Both the position numbers and the translations under genes were made by a program. Of a stretch of 64,000 bases of DNA, positions 44,550 to 52,829 are shown piece after piece. The notes beneath the pieces were generated by a model. It ran no database searches and had not been told where the DNA came from. It was given only the letters and a program-made list of their open reading frames with translations. How positions within the stretch are numbered: the first letter of the stretch is position 1; each line of letters opens with the position of its first letter. The stretch comes from CAVOHU01 sp963843385 (GTDB lineage Bacteria; Acidobacteriota; Vicinamibacteria; Vicinamibacterales; JAKQTR01): positions 434,001 through 498,000 of the forward strand of contig CAWJJY010000005.1 in assembly GCA_963843385.1 (NCBI GenBank). Reading direction: 5' to 3'.

Positions 44550-45727
44550 CGGTCCACGTCCCCCAGCACGACGTCAATCGATCCGATGACGGAGACGACG
44601 TCGGCAATCAATCCGCCCTTGACCATCGTCTCCATCGCCTGGCACGCGATGAGCGAGGGCGAGCGCATCTTCACACGCCACGGCCGGTTGGTGCCGTCGG
44701 AAACCACGTGGCAGCCATGTTCCCCCCGCGGCCCTTCCACGGGCACGTAGGCTTCGCCCGCGGGAACCGTGAACCCTTGCGAGAAGATCAGGAAGTGCTG
44801 GATGAGCGCTTCCATCTCGGTGTAGACCTTGTCCTTGGGCGGCGGCACCACGCGCGGATCGGCGGCGGCCCACTCCCCGCGGGGCGAGATCCGATCGAGC
44901 GCCTGCCTGCAGATCCGGACGCTCTGTCGCATCTCGTCCATCCGCACCAGGTAGCGGTCGAACACGTCACCGCGGGCGCCGATCGGCACGTCGAAGTCGA
45001 ACGTGTCGTAGCCGCAATACGGGAACGCCTTCCGCACGTCGTAGGTCGAGCCCGAGGCGCGGGCGATCGGCCCTGCCAGGCCCCACGCGATGGCATCGTC
45101 GCGCGAGATGGCGCCGACGCCGCGGGTGCGGCGGAGGAAGATCTCGTTCCTGGTGAGCAGGTCCTCGAAGACGTCGATTCGGCCGGGCAGGCGATCGAGA
45201 ATCTCCCGGACCGCCTCGTGGAACCCGTCCGACAGGTCCTCCCGCAGCCCGCCGATGCGGATGTAGCTCGGGAACATCCGGAAGCCGGCGATGAGCTCGT
45301 TGACGTTGAGGATCCGCTCGCGCTCGTTGAACGTGTAGAGCATCACCGTGACCGCGCCGAGCTCCATGGCGTGCGTGCCCAGCCAGACCAGGTGGCTGTT
45401 GATGCGCTGGAGCTCGACCAGCAGCACGCGGATCCACTTCACGCGGTCCGGGACCTCGAGGGCGAGGAGCTTCTCGACCGACAGCACGTAGCCGAGCGTG
45501 TTGGAATGCGAGCTGAGGTAGTCCATCCGCTCCACGAGCGTGACGACCTGCTGCCATTTTTTCTGCTCGGCGGTCTTCTCGATGCCGGTGTGGAGGTAGC
45601 CGACCGTCGGCGTGATGGACAGGACCGTCTCGCCGTCGAGCACCAGCACCAGGCGCAGCACGCCGTGCGTGGATGGGTGCTGCGGCCCCATGTTGACGGT
45701 CATCGTTTCGGTGCGCAGTTCGCCCAT
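44546..45727 (-). CDS. nuoD: NADH-quinone oxidoreductase subunit D
   Basis: 393-aa 49-kDa-type subunit that builds the quinone site. Blocks: MGPQHPSTHGVLRLVLVLDG (quinone-site His), PTVGYLHTGIEKTAE, RINSHLVWLGTHAMELGA, RGVGAISRDDAIAWGL and HFLIFSQGFTVPAGEAY. ATG 45727 fits; a long open frame upstream runs antiphase through gmhA and nuoC and is rejected. NuoC and NuoD are separate here, with gmhA between them. Confidence 0.97.
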   Translation of the reverse strand: MGELRTETMTVNMGPQHPSTHGVLRLVLVLDGETVLSITPTVGYLHTGIEKTAEQKKWQQVVTLVERMDYLSSHSNTLGYVLSVEKLLALEVPDRVKWIRVLLVELQRINSHLVWLGTHAMELGAVTVMLYTFNERERILNVNELIAGFRMFPSYIRIGGLREDLSDGFHEAVREILDRLPGRIDVFEDLLTRNEIFLRRTRGVGAISRDDAIAWGLAGPIARASGSTYDVRKAFPYCGYDTFDFDVPIGARGDVFDRYLVRMDEMRQSVRICRQALDRISPRGEWAAADPRVVPPPKDKVYTEMEALIQHFLIFSQGFTVPAGEAYVPVEGPRGEHGCHVVSDGTNRPWRVKMRSPSLIACQAMETMVKGGLIADVVSVIGSIDVVLGDVDR

Positions 45728-45762
45728 GGCCCGCGGATGCCTTCGTCCAGAGTGTCCGGATG

Positions 45763-45798
45763 CCGGGCGGGCGGGCCTCGAGGGTCCCGTCCGCCGGG
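45763..45798 (-). other. mid-operon hairpin between gmhA and nuoD
   Basis: Arms at 45763-45775 and 45786-45798 pair 11 of 13 with a 10-nt loop in the 80-nt gap after the gmhA stop. There is no U tract. It could be an RNA stabilising or attenuating element. Confidence 0.45.
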
Positions 45799-45807
45799 GG
45801 TGCAACG

Positions 45808-46389
45808 CTAGGTGCCCAACTCCCGGTCGACCAGCTCGCAGATCGCGTGGAGCAGCGTGCGGTGGACCTCCTGCACCCGCGCGGTGTCCTGCGAGGACAC
45901 GTTCACGTGGATGTCCGCCGCCCGTCCGACCGCGCCGCCGTCCCGGCCGGTCAGCGCGACAGTGACAAGCCCCTGCCGGCGCGCCGTCTCCAGCCCCGCG
46001 ACCACGTTGACCGACCCGCCGCTTGTCGAGATGCCGATGGCGACGTCGCCAGGCCGCCCGAGCGCCTCGACCTGCCGCGCGAACACGCGATCGAACCCGT
46101 AATCGTTGCCGACCGCCGTCAGGATGCTCGTGTCGGTCGACAGCGCGATGGCCGGCGCCGCCTTTCGCTCCCTCACGAACCGCCCGACGAACTCGGCGGC
46201 GACATGTTGCGCATCCGATGCGCTGCCGCCGTTGCCGAAAATCAGCACCTTCCCGCCGCGATGCAGGCTGTCGGTCATCGCCGATGCGGCCTGCGCCGTG
46301 GCCATCACACAGCCCGATTTCGCCCGCTCGTGCAGCCGGATCGTCTCGTCGATGATGGCCCTGATGCTCGCCTCGGCGCCGGGCACCAT
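45808..46389 (-). CDS. gmhA: phosphoheptose isomerase GmhA, inside the nuo operon
   Basis: 193-aa SIS-domain enzyme converting sedoheptulose 7-phosphate to heptose 7-phosphate, first step of LPS core heptose synthesis. Blocks: GGKVLIFGNGGSASDAQHVA, EFVGRFVRER, LSTDTSILTAVGNDYGFD, IGISTSGGSVNVV and DTARVQEVHRTLLHAICEL, as in GmhA. Its ATG shares one base with the nuoC stop (TGATG), so it is translated with nuoC. It is functionally linked to the kinase at 15152-16162 rather than to respiration. Confidence 0.93.
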   Translation of the reverse strand: MVPGAEASIRAIIDETIRLHERAKSGCVMATAQAASAMTDSLHRGGKVLIFGNGGSASDAQHVAAEFVGRFVRERKAAPAIALSTDTSILTAVGNDYGFDRVFARQVEALGRPGDVAIGISTSGGSVNVVAGLETARRQGLVTVALTGRDGGAVGRAADIHVNVSSQDTARVQEVHRTLLHAICELVDRELGT

Positions 46390-46976
46390 CAGGTGTCACC
46401 CTTGCGCGCGTGGCGATCCGCCACGAGCCCGTTCCAGAACTGTGCCGCCGTCATCTGCAGGGCCTCGCCCGACTTCGCAGCCGTATCCACCTGCACGGGA
46501 TAATCCTTGCGGAGCGGGTGGCCCTCCCAGTCGTCTGGCGTCAGCAGGCGCCTCAGGTCCTTGTGCCCGTCGAACGCGACGCCCAGCAGGTCCCACACCT
46601 CGCGCTCGAGGAAGCCGGCGGAGGGCCAGATCCCGGTGACCGTCTGCACGTGCGGATCGGGCCCGGGCAGCTGGACCTTCACGCGAAGCCGCGCGGGCGC
46701 GTCGGGCGCCACCAGGTTGTAGTTCACCTCGAAACGCGGCTCGGCCGGCAGGCGATCCACCCCGATCACGTCGAGCAGGAAGGTGAACCGGAGCGCGGGC
46801 GCGTCGCGCAGCGCCGTGCACACCGCGAGCAGGTTCGCGGCAGGCACCACGATGGTGGGCCAGTCGATGCTCGGCCACGGCCGCACCTCGGCGTCCGGGA
46901 CGAGCGTTCCGAGCGCGGTCACGATGGCGGTTGAGTCCATGAAGGGCGCAGGACGCTCAGGGCCGACCGGGGTCAT
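46389..46976 (-). CDS. nuoC: NADH-quinone oxidoreductase subunit C
   Basis: 195-aa 30-kDa-type subunit. LRFTFLLDVIGVDRLP, VTGIWPSAGFLEREVWDLLG, FDGHKDLRRLLTPDDWEGHP and LRKDYPV are typical. ATG 46976 overlaps the nuoB stop (ATGA); ATG 46940 is the next candidate. It ends on the gmhA start. Confidence 0.95.
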   Translation of the reverse strand: MTPVGPERPAPFMDSTAIVTALGTLVPDAEVRPWPSIDWPTIVVPAANLLAVCTALRDAPALRFTFLLDVIGVDRLPAEPRFEVNYNLVAPDAPARLRVKVQLPGPDPHVQTVTGIWPSAGFLEREVWDLLGVAFDGHKDLRRLLTPDDWEGHPLRKDYPVQVDTAAKSGEALQMTAAQFWNGLVADRHARKGDT

Positions 46977-47443
46977 CAGACCCAGATCCGCGATTTGTCG
47001 ATCTTCCGCTGCAGCTGGATGATGCCGTAGATCAGGGCCTCCGGACGTGGGGGACATCCGGGTACGAACACGTCGACCGGCACGATCTGATCAACGCCCT
47101 GCACGATGGCGTAGTTGTCGAACACGCCGCCGCACGAGGCGCACGCGCCCATCGAGATGACCCACTTCGGCTCCGGCATCTGATCGTAGATGCGCCGGAG
47201 CGCGGGCGCCATCTTCCGCGACAGCCGCCCCGCCACGATCATGAGGTCGGACTGGCGCGGCGACCCGCGGAACACCTCGGCGCCGAACCGCGCGATGTCG
47301 TACCGCGACGCGCTCATCGACATCATCTCGATCGCGCAGCAGGCCAGGCCGAAGGTCACCGGCCAGATCGACGATCGCCTGGCCCAGTTGACCATCTTCT
47401 CGACCGTGGTGGTCAGGATCGGAATGTTCGGTTCACTCGCCAT
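46976..47443 (-). CDS. nuoB: NADH-quinone oxidoreductase subunit B
   Basis: 155-aa subunit carrying the terminal N2 [4Fe-4S] cluster. Ligands are in FGLACCAIEMMSMSA, ISMGACASCGG and VFVPGCPPRPEALIYGI. The start ATG 47443 (MASEPNIPIL) is chosen over the longer frame, whose extra residues are not family-like. It follows nuoA by 105 nt, a rather long gap in which no gene is seen. Confidence 0.97.
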   Translation of the reverse strand: MASEPNIPILTTTVEKMVNWARRSSIWPVTFGLACCAIEMMSMSASRYDIARFGAEVFRGSPRQSDLMIVAGRLSRKMAPALRRIYDQMPEPKWVISMGACASCGGVFDNYAIVQGVDQIVPVDVFVPGCPPRPEALIYGIIQLQRKIDKSRIWV

Positions 47444-47548
47444 CGTGATGCGCCAACGCGCCCGTTTCGCCGGAAGCCCGAGTCGACCGGCATGCGGACA
47501 ATCAGGAAGAGATTGGGTCGCGTCGGACACCCGCGACGCCGGGACGCC

Positions 47549-47920
47549 TCAGGGTCGATCCCAATCCAGGGCACCCTTCCGCCATACGTACACATAGCCC
47601 GCGACGAGCAAGGCCAGGAAGACCACGACCTGCAGGAAGCCCAGCCAGCGCAGGTCCTGGATCGCCATCGCCCAGGGATAGAGGAACGCGACCTCGATGT
47701 CGAAGAGCAGGAAGATCATCGCGATCAGATAGAACTTGATCGGCTGACGTTCCCGCGCGTCCCCCACCGGAGGCATCCCGCACTCGTACGGCGCTTCCTT
47801 CTCCGGCGTCGGATGCCGCGGACCGAGCACCCGGGCCATCAGGATCGATCCGATCCCGAAAGCCGCCCCCAGGAAGGCCAAAAGCAGGATCGAAAGCCAA
47901 CCTTGCATAGTCGGCTTCAT
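47549..47920 (-). CDS. nuoA: NADH-quinone oxidoreductase subunit A
   Basis: 123-aa three-helix membrane subunit. PTPEKEAPYECGMPPVGDAR (the conserved loop Cys) and PIKFYLIAMIFLLFDIEVAF are diagnostic. First gene of the operon. ATG 47920 and ATG 47908 are both in frame; a promoter candidate would overlap the first, favouring the second. Confidence 0.95.
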   Translation of the reverse strand: MKPTMQGWLSILLLAFLGAAFGIGSILMARVLGPRHPTPEKEAPYECGMPPVGDARERQPIKFYLIAMIFLLFDIEVAFLYPWAMAIQDLRWLGFLQVVVFLALLVAGYVYVWRKGALDWDRP

Positions 47921-47948
47921 GCTAATGGACCGAGTCGAGAAGTGTCAA
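47919..47948 (-). promoter_or_regulatory. nuo operon promoter candidate
   Basis: Minus strand TTGACA (47948-47943) with TAGCAT (47924-47919) at 18-nt spacing. The -35 is perfect. The -10 would overlap the first nuoA ATG, so translation would then begin at ATG 47908 on a very short leader. The rest of the 244-bp divergent spacer shows nothing clear. Confidence 0.4.
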
Positions 47949-48164
47949 TGAAACGCGGACGCACCAGGCACGCTGGGTCCAGGTTCGAGCCTGGGAATAT
48001 CTCCCTCGGGCGCGAGAGCGTGCTGCAATCCATGCCGAACGACGACTTGGTCAGATCGAACCAGCGACTCGCGCCGAGCCCGAGCCCCTTCGACCCGGGG
48101 CCTGGCGCCGGGTCCAGAGCCCTGCTCGATCGGCCGCCTGATTGTGCTAGCGTGATGGGCGTCC

Positions 48165-49589
48165 ATGCGCCTCGCCTGGTTCGGACCGCTGCCGCCCGAC
48201 CGATCGGGAATCGCCGCCTACAGCGCGGAGCTCCTCGGTCCGCTCTCCGTGCGTCATCGAATCGACGTGTTCGTCGAGCGAATCGCCGGCGGCGGAAACG
48301 AGGCGCCATCCGCGCAGGGTCCGACCTCCTCGGAGGGATCGCCCGCATCGACCGCCAGCGCTCGCGCGCCGGAGATCGACGCCCGGGTCCAGGTGCTGAA
48401 TGCTCACGATTTCTTGTGGCGCCACTCGCGGCATCCGTACGATCTGATCATCTACCAGCTCGGCAATGACCTCTGCCACGACTACTTGTGGCCATACTTG
48501 GTCCGGCACCCGGGTCTGGTCGTCCTGCATGACGGTCAGCTGCACCAGGCCAGGGCCAAAGCCCTGACGTCGCAGCAGCGCCGGCCGGACGACTATCGGG
48601 CGGAGTTCACCTACAGCCATCCCGACGCGCCCGAGGGCGTCGCCGATCTGGTCGTCGCTGGTCTCGGCCGGACCGTTCTTCACCTGTGGCCGATGCTTCG
48701 CGTGCCGGTCGAATCGGCTCGGCTCGTGGCGGTCCACAATCGCTGGCTGGCAGAGGAGCTTCGAGGCCTCTTCCCTGATGTCGCGGTCTCGCACATCAGG
48801 ATGGGGGTGTCCGACCCCCTGGCCGCTCCGCGGGCCACACCATCACAGGTCCGTGCGCGACACGCGATCCCGGCCGACGCGGTCGTATTCTCCGCCTTCG
48901 GCCGTGTGACGCCGGAGAAAGGGCTGACACCCTTCGTCCGCGCTCTGGCCGCGGCGGCCTCCGACGCGCCCGGGGCCCGGCTCATGCTGGTCGGCGAGCC
49001 GGTCGACTACTACGACCTGCAGGCCGAAGCGGCCGCCCTCGGCGTGGCAGACCGCCTCGTCGCGTGCGGGTATGTCGAGGATGCGCGTCTCCCGGAGTAC
49101 CTCGCGGCCGCAGACATTGCCGTCTGTCTCCGCTGGCCGACCTCGCGTGAAACCTCGGCGTCGTGGCTCCGCTCGGTCGCGGCTGGCACGCCCGCCATCG
49201 TCGACGACCTGGCGCATACCTGCGACATCGCGTGCCTCGATCCGCGCACGATGGAGGTGATGCAAGTGCCGCCGGGCACCGAGCGTGCACGGGATCCCCT
49301 CGCGATGGCCGTGGACCTCTCCGACGAGCACGAGACATTGAAGAAGAGCATCGTCAGGCTTGCGACCGGTTCGGCGCTGCGCGAGCGCCTCGGAGCGGCC
49401 GCGCGGGACTACTGGCGCCGTGAATGCACGCTCGACGTGAGCGTCGGCGACTACGAGTCAGCCATCGCCGCGGCCGCCGCCGCGCCTCCGCCGCGCCACC
49501 CGGGCTGGCCCGCGCACCTCCGGGTCGATGGCGGCGAGCGCGCCCGCGAGATCGCGGGGCAGATCGGCGTCGCGGCAGCCTGGCTATAG
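48165..49589 (+). CDS. GT4-type glycosyltransferase
   Basis: 474-aa GT-B glycosyltransferase. The N-terminus LAWFGPLPPDRSGIAAYSAE is typical of GT4 proteins. The C-terminal nucleotide-sugar half has FSAFGRVTPEKGLTPFVRAL, LMLVGEPVDYYDL and VACGYVEDARLPEYLAAADI, followed by SWLRSVAAGTPAIVDD. A Ser/Ala-rich stretch interrupts the N-terminal domain near residues 45-65. Acceptor and donor are unknown; surface polysaccharide is likely. It is divergent from nuoA, and thiS starts 1 nt after its stop. Confidence 0.85.
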   Translation: MRLAWFGPLPPDRSGIAAYSAELLGPLSVRHRIDVFVERIAGGGNEAPSAQGPTSSEGSPASTASARAPEIDARVQVLNAHDFLWRHSRHPYDLIIYQLGNDLCHDYLWPYLVRHPGLVVLHDGQLHQARAKALTSQQRRPDDYRAEFTYSHPDAPEGVADLVVAGLGRTVLHLWPMLRVPVESARLVAVHNRWLAEELRGLFPDVAVSHIRMGVSDPLAAPRATPSQVRARHAIPADAVVFSAFGRVTPEKGLTPFVRALAAAASDAPGARLMLVGEPVDYYDLQAEAAALGVADRLVACGYVEDARLPEYLAAADIAVCLRWPTSRETSASWLRSVAAGTPAIVDDLAHTCDIACLDPRTMEVMQVPPGTERARDPLAMAVDLSDEHETLKKSIVRLATGSALRERLGAAARDYWRRECTLDVSVGDYESAIAAAAAAPPPRHPGWPAHLRVDGGERAREIAGQIGVAAAWL

Positions 49590-49590
49590 A

Positions 49591-49824
49591 ATGATGATGA
49601 ACACCGTCGAAACGGGCAGCCGCGTGACAATCAGACTCAACGGGGAACCGTACGTGCTCGACGCACCGCTCACCGTCCAGGCCCTGCTGGAGCGGCTGGG
49701 GATTGACGGCCGGCGCGTGGCCGTCGAGCGGAACGTGACGGTTGTCAGGCGGGCCGCGTTCGAGTCGACCGTGGTCGGCGAGGGCGACGAGATCGAGATC
49801 GTGAATTTCGTGGGCGGCGGCTGA
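49591..49824 (+). CDS. thiS: thiamine biosynthesis sulfur carrier ThiS
   Basis: 77-aa ubiquitin-like sulfur carrier ending in the required di-Gly (NFVGGG), whose C-terminus becomes a thiocarboxylate. RLNGEPYVLDAPLTVQALLE and ERNVTVVRRAAFEST are typical. Three consecutive ATG codons (49591, 49594, 49597) could start it. It is 37 nt upstream of thiG. Confidence 0.93.
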   Translation: MMMNTVETGSRVTIRLNGEPYVLDAPLTVQALLERLGIDGRRVAVERNVTVVRRAAFESTVVGEGDEIEIVNFVGGG

Positions 49825-49861
49825 GGCCCGGCAGGAGTGCCCGCCGCCGCGAGGGTCGAAG

Positions 49862-50638
49862 ATGACAGACACGCTGGAGATTGCAGGCAAGTCGTTTTCA
49901 TCGCGCCTCATCGTGGGCACGGGCAAGTACTCGACCTTCCAGGTGATGGCCCTGGCGCACGAAGCATCCGGCGCCGAGATGGTCACCGTGGCCGTTCGTC
50001 GCGTGAACGTCAGCGACCGCACGAAGGAATCGCTGCTGGACTACGTCGATCCGAAGAAGTATTTCATCTTGCCCAACACCGCCGGGTGCTACACGGCCGA
50101 CGATGCGATTCGAACAGCGAGGCTGGGGCGCGAGGCGGGTTTGTCGAACTGGGTCAAGCTCGAGGTGATTGGCGACGAGCGGACGCTGTTCCCTGACAAC
50201 GAAGCCCTGCTGCAGGCGACGAAGGTCCTGGTCAAGGAGGGATTCGTGGTGCTGCCCTACACGACCGACGACCTGATCGTGTGCCGGAAGCTCGAGGACG
50301 CCGGCGCCTCCGCCGTGATGCCCCTCGCCGCGCCCATCGGATCGGGACTCGGCGTGCAGAACGCCAACAACCTGCGGATCATCCGTGAGTTCGCGCGCGT
50401 GCCGATGATCGTGGATGCCGGGGTCGGCACCAGTTCGGACGCCGCGTTCGCCATGGAACTGGGTGCGGACGGGGTGCTGATGAACACCGCCATCGCGGGC
50501 GCGCGGGAACCGATCCAGATGGCCGAGGCGATGAAGCTCGCGGTCCGCGCCGGCCGCCTGGCGTACCTGTCGGGCCGCATTCCGCGGAAGCTGTACGCGA
50601 CGGCGAGCAGTCCGCTCGACGGCGTCATCGGGCGGTAG
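49862..50638 (+). CDS. thiG: thiazole synthase ThiG
   Basis: 258-aa TIM-barrel enzyme forming the thiazole phosphate of thiamine from DXP, dehydroglycine and ThiS thiocarboxylate. Blocks: SRLIVGTGKYSTFQVMA, FILPNTAGCYTADDAI, the active-site Lys region NWVKLEVIGDE, VMPLAAPIGSGLGVQN and DAGVGTSSDAAFAMELGADG. Length is standard. No thiH/thiO, thiE or thiC is adjacent. A coiled-coil gene follows after 11 nt. Confidence 0.96.
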   Translation: MTDTLEIAGKSFSSRLIVGTGKYSTFQVMALAHEASGAEMVTVAVRRVNVSDRTKESLLDYVDPKKYFILPNTAGCYTADDAIRTARLGREAGLSNWVKLEVIGDERTLFPDNEALLQATKVLVKEGFVVLPYTTDDLIVCRKLEDAGASAVMPLAAPIGSGLGVQNANNLRIIREFARVPMIVDAGVGTSSDAAFAMELGADGVLMNTAIAGAREPIQMAEAMKLAVRAGRLAYLSGRIPRKLYATASSPLDGVIGR

Positions 50639-50649
50639 CAGGAGACACG

Positions 50650-51357
50650 ATGTTCTTCGGGCGAGTCCTGAACCGGGAGGAGATCGAGCGGCTGCAGGCC
50701 GAGCGGGAGGAAGCCGACCGTGCGTACAACGACGCGTTGACCGCGGTCGATGCGGCGATTCCTGCGCTGCCCGATTTCCCGCACCCGCCGCCCGGCTACG
50801 ACGAGCACCAGGTGACGCCGCTCAATGAGCGGTGGAAGATCCTCGCGGACCCGCCCGCTGCGTCATGGTCGGGCTGGCGTCGCAAGCTGGCGGGATTCGT
50901 GTGGAGACTGGTGGAACCCGTCTTCGAGCGCCAGCAGGACTTCAACGCCGTTCTCGTGGATCACGTCAATCGGAACGTGGCCGTGCACCGGGCCACGCGC
51001 GACGCCATCGACACGACCATCGCGCTGCTGCGGTCGCAGATCGAGGCCCTCGAGGTGCTCCACAGCAAGCTCATCCTCTACCTGCAGAGCATCACGCCGT
51101 ATGTGGACACCAAGGACCACAGCGAGACGCTCGCGCTCATGGTGAACGGGCTGACCGGGAGTATGGACGGGGTGACCGGCGAGTTCCTCAAGCGATCGGA
51201 GGCCATGGGGGCGCGGGAGCAGCGCTTTCGCGCGGCGGTGAACGAGGTGCGCGAGGCCGCCGCGGCCATCGGGCGCACGCAGGCGTCGCTGAAGACGCAA
51301 CTGGAGGACCTGGCATCCGCCCAGTCGGACAATCAGGGGATGGGGACTAGAGGCTAG
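50650..51357 (+). CDS. coiled-coil protein of polysaccharide gene neighbourhoods
   Basis: 235 aa, no signal peptide or membrane segment. The N-terminal part (NREEIERLQAEREEADRAYN) and most of residues 90-225 are heptad-rich helix. A conserved-looking middle reads PLNERWKILADPP, WRRKLAGFVWRLVEPVFERQ and FNAVLVDHVNRNVAVHRATR. Similar segments occur in my memory as N-terminal parts of methyltransferase or glycosyltransferase proteins in capsule clusters, but no enzyme domain is attached here. The last codons run into a heptamer repeat array, so the C-terminus may not be native. Confidence 0.6.
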   Translation: MFFGRVLNREEIERLQAEREEADRAYNDALTAVDAAIPALPDFPHPPPGYDEHQVTPLNERWKILADPPAASWSGWRRKLAGFVWRLVEPVFERQQDFNAVLVDHVNRNVAVHRATRDAIDTTIALLRSQIEALEVLHSKLILYLQSITPYVDTKDHSETLALMVNGLTGSMDGVTGEFLKRSEAMGAREQRFRAAVNEVREAAAAIGRTQASLKTQLEDLASAQSDNQGMGTRG

Positions 51358-51439
51358 GCGCTTGGGGCTGGGCGCTACCGAAGAGGCGCCGGTTCGACCT
51401 GTCGGTGTCCGGCCGCCAGCCCCCAGCCTCCAGCCGCCA
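51342..51439. repeat. paired inverted heptamer arrays
   Basis: Five 7-mers at 51342-51376 (GGGGACT, AGAGGCT, AGGCGCT, TGGGGCT, GGGCGCT) face four at 51412-51439 (GCCGCCA, GCCCCCA, GCCTCCA, GCCGCCA) across 35 nt. The first array overlaps the end of the coiled-coil gene. Confidence 0.65.
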
Positions 51440-51451
51440 GCCGGGCGTTCG

Positions 51452-52747
51452 TCAGAGCTTGAAGATGTGCGGCGCCGGGTGATCGCGCAGCGCGTTGCGG
51501 GTGTCCACGACCAGGGAGGCGCGCGCGGCAATATCCGCGTAATCGTACGCATCGTGGTCGGTCGTGATCACCACGCAATCCGGCTTCTCCGCGAGCGCCT
51601 GGCCGAGTGGAACCGGCGCGTAGACGTGGTCGGCGTGGGTGAAGGTCGGCACGTAGGGATCGCTGAAGGTGACCTGCGCGCCCCGCTGCCGCAAGTACTC
51701 CATGATGTCGAGGGCCGGCGATTCGCGCAGGTCTCCGACGTTCTTCTTGTATGCGACCCCGACCAGGTGCACACGCGATCCGTTGACGGCTTTCCTGACC
51801 GTGTTCAGCGCGTCGGCGACGCGCGTCACCACGAACTCCGGCATCGACCCGTTGACCTGTCCCGCCAGCTCGATGAACCGCGCCTCGAATCCGCTCTGCC
51901 GCGCCTTCCACGACAGGTAGAACGGATCGATCGGGATGCAGTGCCCGCCCAGGCCCGGCCCGGGATAGAACGGCATGAAGCCGAACGGCTTGGTCCTGGC
52001 GGCGTCGATGACCTCCCAGACGTCGATGTTCATCTTGTGGCACATCAACGCCAGCTCGTTCACCATCCCGATGTTGACGGCGCGGAACGTGTTCTCCAGC
52101 AGCTTGGCCATCTCGGCCACCACCGTCGAGCTGACGGGCACAATGGTCGTCGTGACCTGCCCGTAGAGCGCGCACCCCAGTTCGAGGCTGGCCTTGTCGA
52201 TGCCGCCGACGACCTTCGGGATGTTGCGCGTCTGGAACTGGGGGTTCGACGGATCGACGCGCTCCGGCGAGAACAGCAGGAAGAAGTCCCGGCCGCCCTT
52301 CAGCCCGCCCGCTTCGAGCATCGGCTGCACCAGTTCGTCGGTCGTCCCCGGGTAGGTGGTCGACTCCAGGGTGATCAGCTGGCCTTTCTTGAGATGCTTC
52401 GCCACGGCCTCGACCGCCTGCACGACGAAGGTCATGTCCGGGTCCTTCGTCTTGCGCAGGGGCGTCGGCACGGCGATGTCGATCGCGTCCATCTCGGCCA
52501 GTTGCGCCATGTCGGTCGTCGCGCGGAAGCGGCCCGCCTTGACGACTGCGCCCAGCGCGTCGGCCGGGACGTCCGGGATATAGCTGCGGCCCGCGTTCAG
52601 CTCGCTCGCTTTCCAGACGTCGATCTCGAAACCCGTGACGTTGAACCCCGCCTTGGCGAACTCGACCGCGAGCGGCAAGCCGACATAGCCGAGGCCGATG
52701 ATGCCGACCTGGAGGTCCTTGTTCTGAATCTTTTCGAGCGTCACCAT
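51452..52747 (-). CDS. UDP-N-acetylglucosamine 6-dehydrogenase-type nucleotide-sugar dehydrogenase (WbpA-like)
   Basis: 431 aa from ATG 52747. The NAD motif is VGIIGLGYVGLPLAVEFAKA. The active-site Cys lies in PGPGLGGHCIPIDPFYLSWK. ITLESTTYPGTTDELV and VAYKKNVGDLRESPAL are typical of the WbpA/Pseudomonas O-antigen branch of the UDP-glucose/GDP-mannose dehydrogenase family. It would oxidise UDP-GlcNAc to the uronate for surface polysaccharide. It lies 82 nt after gmd on the same strand. Confidence 0.9.
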   Translation of the reverse strand: MVTLEKIQNKDLQVGIIGLGYVGLPLAVEFAKAGFNVTGFEIDVWKASELNAGRSYIPDVPADALGAVVKAGRFRATTDMAQLAEMDAIDIAVPTPLRKTKDPDMTFVVQAVEAVAKHLKKGQLITLESTTYPGTTDELVQPMLEAGGLKGGRDFFLLFSPERVDPSNPQFQTRNIPKVVGGIDKASLELGCALYGQVTTTIVPVSSTVVAEMAKLLENTFRAVNIGMVNELALMCHKMNIDVWEVIDAARTKPFGFMPFYPGPGLGGHCIPIDPFYLSWKARQSGFEARFIELAGQVNGSMPEFVVTRVADALNTVRKAVNGSRVHLVGVAYKKNVGDLRESPALDIMEYLRQRGAQVTFSDPYVPTFTHADHVYAPVPLGQALAEKPDCVVITTDHDAYDYADIAARASLVVDTRNALRDHPAPHIFKL

Positions 52748-52829
52748 TTGGCTTCTCCCCGGGACGGCACGGGACTCCACGCGGCCCGGCACGCGACTCG
52801 CGCCCGCGATCGGGCCCGACCACGGATGG

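Noticed and set aside
44546..46399. nuoD with a 220-residue N-terminal extension
   Set aside because: The extension is an out-of-phase reading of gmhA and nuoC; family likeness begins at MGELRTETMTVNMG.
48000..48164. A promoter for the GT4 glycosyltransferase (TGCTAGCGT)
   Set aside because: Poor -10 match and no -35 at the right distance.
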